A stretch of 64,000 nucleotides of DNA from assembly GCF_001652275.1 (NCBI RefSeq), contig NZ_LVZK01000001.1:1612001-1676000 (forward strand). Reading direction: 5' to 3'. The position numbers and the translations under genes were made by a program. A model generated the notes under the pieces. The model was not told the origin of the DNA. It did not search any database and saw nothing but the letters and a program-made list of their open reading frames with translations. Positions 62,170 to 64,000 of this stretch are shown piece by piece (position 1 is the first letter of the stretch; every line of letters starts with the position of its first letter). Origin of the DNA: Peptidiphaga gingivicola. Its GTDB lineage: Bacteria > Actinomycetota > Actinomycetes > Actinomycetales > Actinomycetaceae.

Positions 62170-62203
62170 TCCGCATCGTGGAATAAAAGTTCCGCGATGC
62201 GGA
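62170..62203. promoter_or_regulatory. 14-bp inverted repeat between regulator and arcB
   Basis: TCCGCATCGTGGAA (62170-62183) and TTCCGCGATGCGGA (62190-62203) are reverse complements with one mismatch, around TAAAAG. No gene covers it. It may be the operator for the LuxR-type regulator, or a hairpin in one divergent leader. Confidence 0.7.
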
Positions 62204-62316
62204 AAGTTTAGGTAGGATGTAGACGTGGAATTTAGAAATAGTCGGTTGTACGCCTCTCTTTCATACCGGCATAACTCTTGAAATGCGTCACACTTAGACG
62301 GACTATGGAGGAGCGC

Positions 62317-62350
62317 CGGTATCGGCGTCGCGGGGTCGGTTCCGATACCG
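62317..62350 (+). other. 9-bp hairpin in the arcB leader
   Basis: CGGTATCGG (62317-62325) pairs exactly with CCGATACCG (62342-62350) across 16 nt, ending 36 nt before the arcB ATG. It may be a leader structure or a second protein site. Confidence 0.5.
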
Positions 62351-62386
62351 AGCTCACCGCAACGATGCGAAAAAGAAAGGAACGAC

Positions 62387-63382
62387 ATGCCCATCAGCCT
62401 CAGCGGACGCAACTTCCTCAAGCTGCTCGACTACACGCCGGATGAGATCCGCTACCTCCTACGCTTGTCGAAGCAGTTCAAGAACCTCAAACTCGCTGGA
62501 ACGCCACACAGGTACCTCGAAGGGAAGAACATCGTTCTTTTGTTTGAGAAGACCTCCACCCGCACGCGCTGCGCCTTCGAGGTCGCCGGCATGGACCTCG
62601 GCATGGGGGTCACCTACCTCGACCCGGGCAGCTCGCAGATGGGGGCGAAGGAGTCGATCGCCGACACGGCCCAGGTTCTGGGGCGAATGTACGACGGCAT
62701 CGAGTACCGCGGCTTCGCCCAAAAGATCGTCGAAGAGCTTGCCGAGAACGCCGGGGTGCCCGTATGGAACGGCCTGACCACCGAGTTCCATCCAACTCAG
62801 ATGATCGCGGACATGCTCACCGTCAAGGAGAACTTCCCGGGCGGCCTCAAGGGCCTGAAGTTCGTCTTCATGGGCGACGCCCGAAACAACGTGGCGAACT
62901 CGCTCATGGTCGTCTGCTCCAAGCTGGGCCTGCATTTCGTCGCCTGCGGCCCGAAGGACCTCATGCCCGAGGAGTCGCTCGTCGCCCAGTGCCGCGAGAT
63001 AGCCGAAGAAACCGGCGCGGCGATCACATTGACCGACGACGTCGACGAGGCCGTCTCCGGCGCGCACGTCGTCTACACGGACATCTGGGTGTCCATGGGC
63101 GAGCCGGCCGAGCTTTGGGAGAAGCGCATCAGGCTCCTCGAACCGTACCGAGTGACCTCGCAGGTCATGGCGAAGGCCGACGCCGAGGCAATCTTCATGC
63201 ATTGCCTTCCCTCATTCCACGACACGAACACGACGATCGGCGCCGACATCGCCGAGAAGTTCGGCGTGACCGAAATGGAGGTCTCCGACGAGGTCTTCAG
63301 ATCTGCCAAGTCCAAGGTCATGGACGAGGCGGAAAACCGCATGCACACCATTAAGGCCGTCATGTACGCAACACTGTCGTAG
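62387..63382 (+). CDS. arcB: Ornithine carbamoyltransferase, catabolic (ArcB type)
   Basis: 331 residues. Carbamoyl-phosphate site STRTR near 55; HPTQ near 135; ornithine-side SMGE near 232; and [10 protein letters not shown] near 270, with the C-terminus [18 protein letters not shown] typical of catabolic enzymes. In the arginine deiminase pathway it turns citrulline and phosphate into ornithine and carbamoyl phosphate. AAAGAAAGGAA precedes the ATG. The following arcC confirms the pathway. arcA is not in the window. Confidence 0.93.
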   Translation: MPISLSGRNFLKLLDYTPDEIRYLLRLSKQFKNLKLAGTPHRYLEGKNIVLLFEKTSTRTRCAFEVAGMDLGMGVTYLDPGSSQMGAKESIADTAQVLGRMYDGIEYRGFAQKIVEELAENAGVPVWNGLTTEFHPTQMIADMLTVKENFPGGLKGLKFVFMGDARNNVANSLMVVCSKLGLHFVACGPKDLMPEESLVAQCREIAEETGAAITLTDDVDEAVSGAHVVYTDIWVSMGEPAELWEKRIRLLEPYRVTSQVMAKADAEAIFMHCLPSFHDTNTTIGADIAEKFGVTEMEVSDEVFRSAKSKVMDEAENRMHTIKAVMYATLS

Positions 63383-63418
63383 CTGCATGGGGCGCCGCTG
63401 TGGCGTGAACAAACAGTC

Positions 63419-63437
63419 CCGGCCCCTCGCGGGCCGG
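63419..63437 (+). other. Intercistronic hairpin between arcB and arcC
   Basis: CCGGCCC and GGGCCGG pair around CTCGC, ending 7 nt before the arcC AAAGGAG. It could shield the ribosome-binding site region or adjust mRNA stability. Confidence 0.5.
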
Positions 63438-63456
63438 CCCCTACAAAGGAGTATGA

Positions 63457-64000
63457 ATGCAATCAGACAAGCGCATGGTCATTGCCCTCGGAGGAAACGC
63501 GCTAGGAAAGACCCCCGAGGAGCAACTCACGCTGATCGGCGCTGCCGCCGAGGCGATCGTCGACCTGATGGACGGCGGTTACAACGTCACGGTCACCCAC
63601 GGAAACGGCCCCCAGGTGGGGATGATCAAGGTGGCCACTGACGTCTCCGCGGACAAGGGCGGCGGAACGCCGCTCATCCCGTTCGCCGAGTGCGGCGCGA
63701 TGTCCCAGGGGTACATCGGCTATCACCTGCAGCAGGCGATCGGGAGGGAGTTGAAGAAGCGCGGGTCGGACAAACAGTGCGTCTCGGTCGTCACGCAGAC
63801 CGTCGTCGACGTGCAAGATCCGGCCTTCCAGAATCCCACCAAGCCTGTCGGTGCATTCTTCAGCGAGGAGCGCGCCAAGGAACTCATGGCCGAGACCGGA
63901 AACACCTACGTGGAAGACGCCGGCCGCGGCTGGAGATGGGTCGTTCCCTCTCCCTTGCCGTCCGCGATCGTCGAGGCCGCAACGGTCAAGACGCTCATTG
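63457..64000 (+). CDS. arcC: Carbamate kinase, N-terminal part (cut by window end)
   Basis: The ATG at 63457 has AAAGGAG 7 nt upstream and the frame stays open to the last base (about 181 residues of ~310). VIALGGNALGKTPEEQ, THGNGPQVGMI, and AFQNPTKPVGAFFSEERA are carbamate kinase signatures. The enzyme makes ATP from carbamoyl phosphate in arginine fermentation and pairs with arcB. Confidence 0.93.
   Translation, partial: MQSDKRMVIALGGNALGKTPEEQLTLIGAAAEAIVDLMDGGYNVTVTHGNGPQVGMIKVATDVSADKGGGTPLIPFAECGAMSQGYIGYHLQQAIGRELKKRGSDKQCVSVVTQTVVDVQDPAFQNPTKPVGAFFSEERAKELMAETGNTYVEDAGRGWRWVVPSPLPSAIVEAATVKTLI

Noticed and set aside
62204-62386. ArgR box before arcB
   Set aside because: No pair of TNTGAATNNNNATTCANA-like sites was found; only the inverted repeats described above.

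Overview
The window looks like a chromosomal segment from a high-GC Gram-positive actinobacterium, most likely Actinomycetaceae or a near relative. The evidence is uniformly high GC, frequent GTG/TTG starts, 4-base ATGA gene overlaps, a PriA-type HisA, DUF3097 and SseB-family genes, a CIRCE-hrcA-dnaJ block, and gene orders typical of actinobacteria (comEA-comEC-holA; lepA-hemW-hrcA-dnaJ-rsmE-phoH-ybeY-corC-era-leuA-recO-uppS; hisA-infC-rpmI-rplT-trmH). The genus cannot be named from the sequence. No rRNA, tRNA, insertion sequence, prophage or CRISPR array was found. It reads mostly as core genome with one accessory block.

Layout. 1-8 kb: the 3' end of a copper nitrite reductase-like gene; a metN-metI-metQ methionine importer behind a SAM-riboswitch-like leader; a deoD/MntR-like pair; a small Q/G/Y-rich membrane protein, a HAD phosphatase, a VKOR protein and a HIT protein. 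8-19 kb: leuS, an aldose-1-epimerase-like gene, a HerA/DUF853 ATPase, then comEA-comEC-holA. 19-29 kb: an accessory block between holA and rpsT, genes that are usually close neighbours. It holds pntAB, a Cof-type phosphatase, a two-component system, two DUF3060 lipoproteins and an AbrB-like regulator coupled to an ABC-2 exporter.

29-54 kb: rpsT, a PemK-like protein coupled to a PH-domain protein, lepA, a MOSC-trmB-hemW operon, DUF3097, then hrcA to era with most genes overlapping. A membrane alpha/beta hydrolase follows, then a PP2C / FHA-winged-helix / Ser-Thr kinase module, leuA, recO and uppS. 54-61 kb: pcp, a conserved hypothetical, priA (hisA), an SseB-like gene, infC (ATC start), rpmI, rplT, a SpoU methyltransferase and a GDSL hydrolase. 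61-64 kb: a seven-TM LuxR-type regulator divergent from arcB and arcC (arginine fermentation); arcC is cut by the window edge.

The least ordinary features are: the kinase with an N-terminal domain resembling a degenerate PP2C phosphatase; the membrane LuxR regulator facing the arc operon across a 14-bp inverted repeat; iterated TTGCGA boxes and tandem DUF3060 lipoproteins beside a two-component system; a palindrome on the start point of the AbrB-ABC operon; the SAM-type leader; a short ORF before leuA; and several genes with a -10-like hexamer exactly 6 nt before the start codon, suggesting leaderless mRNAs.
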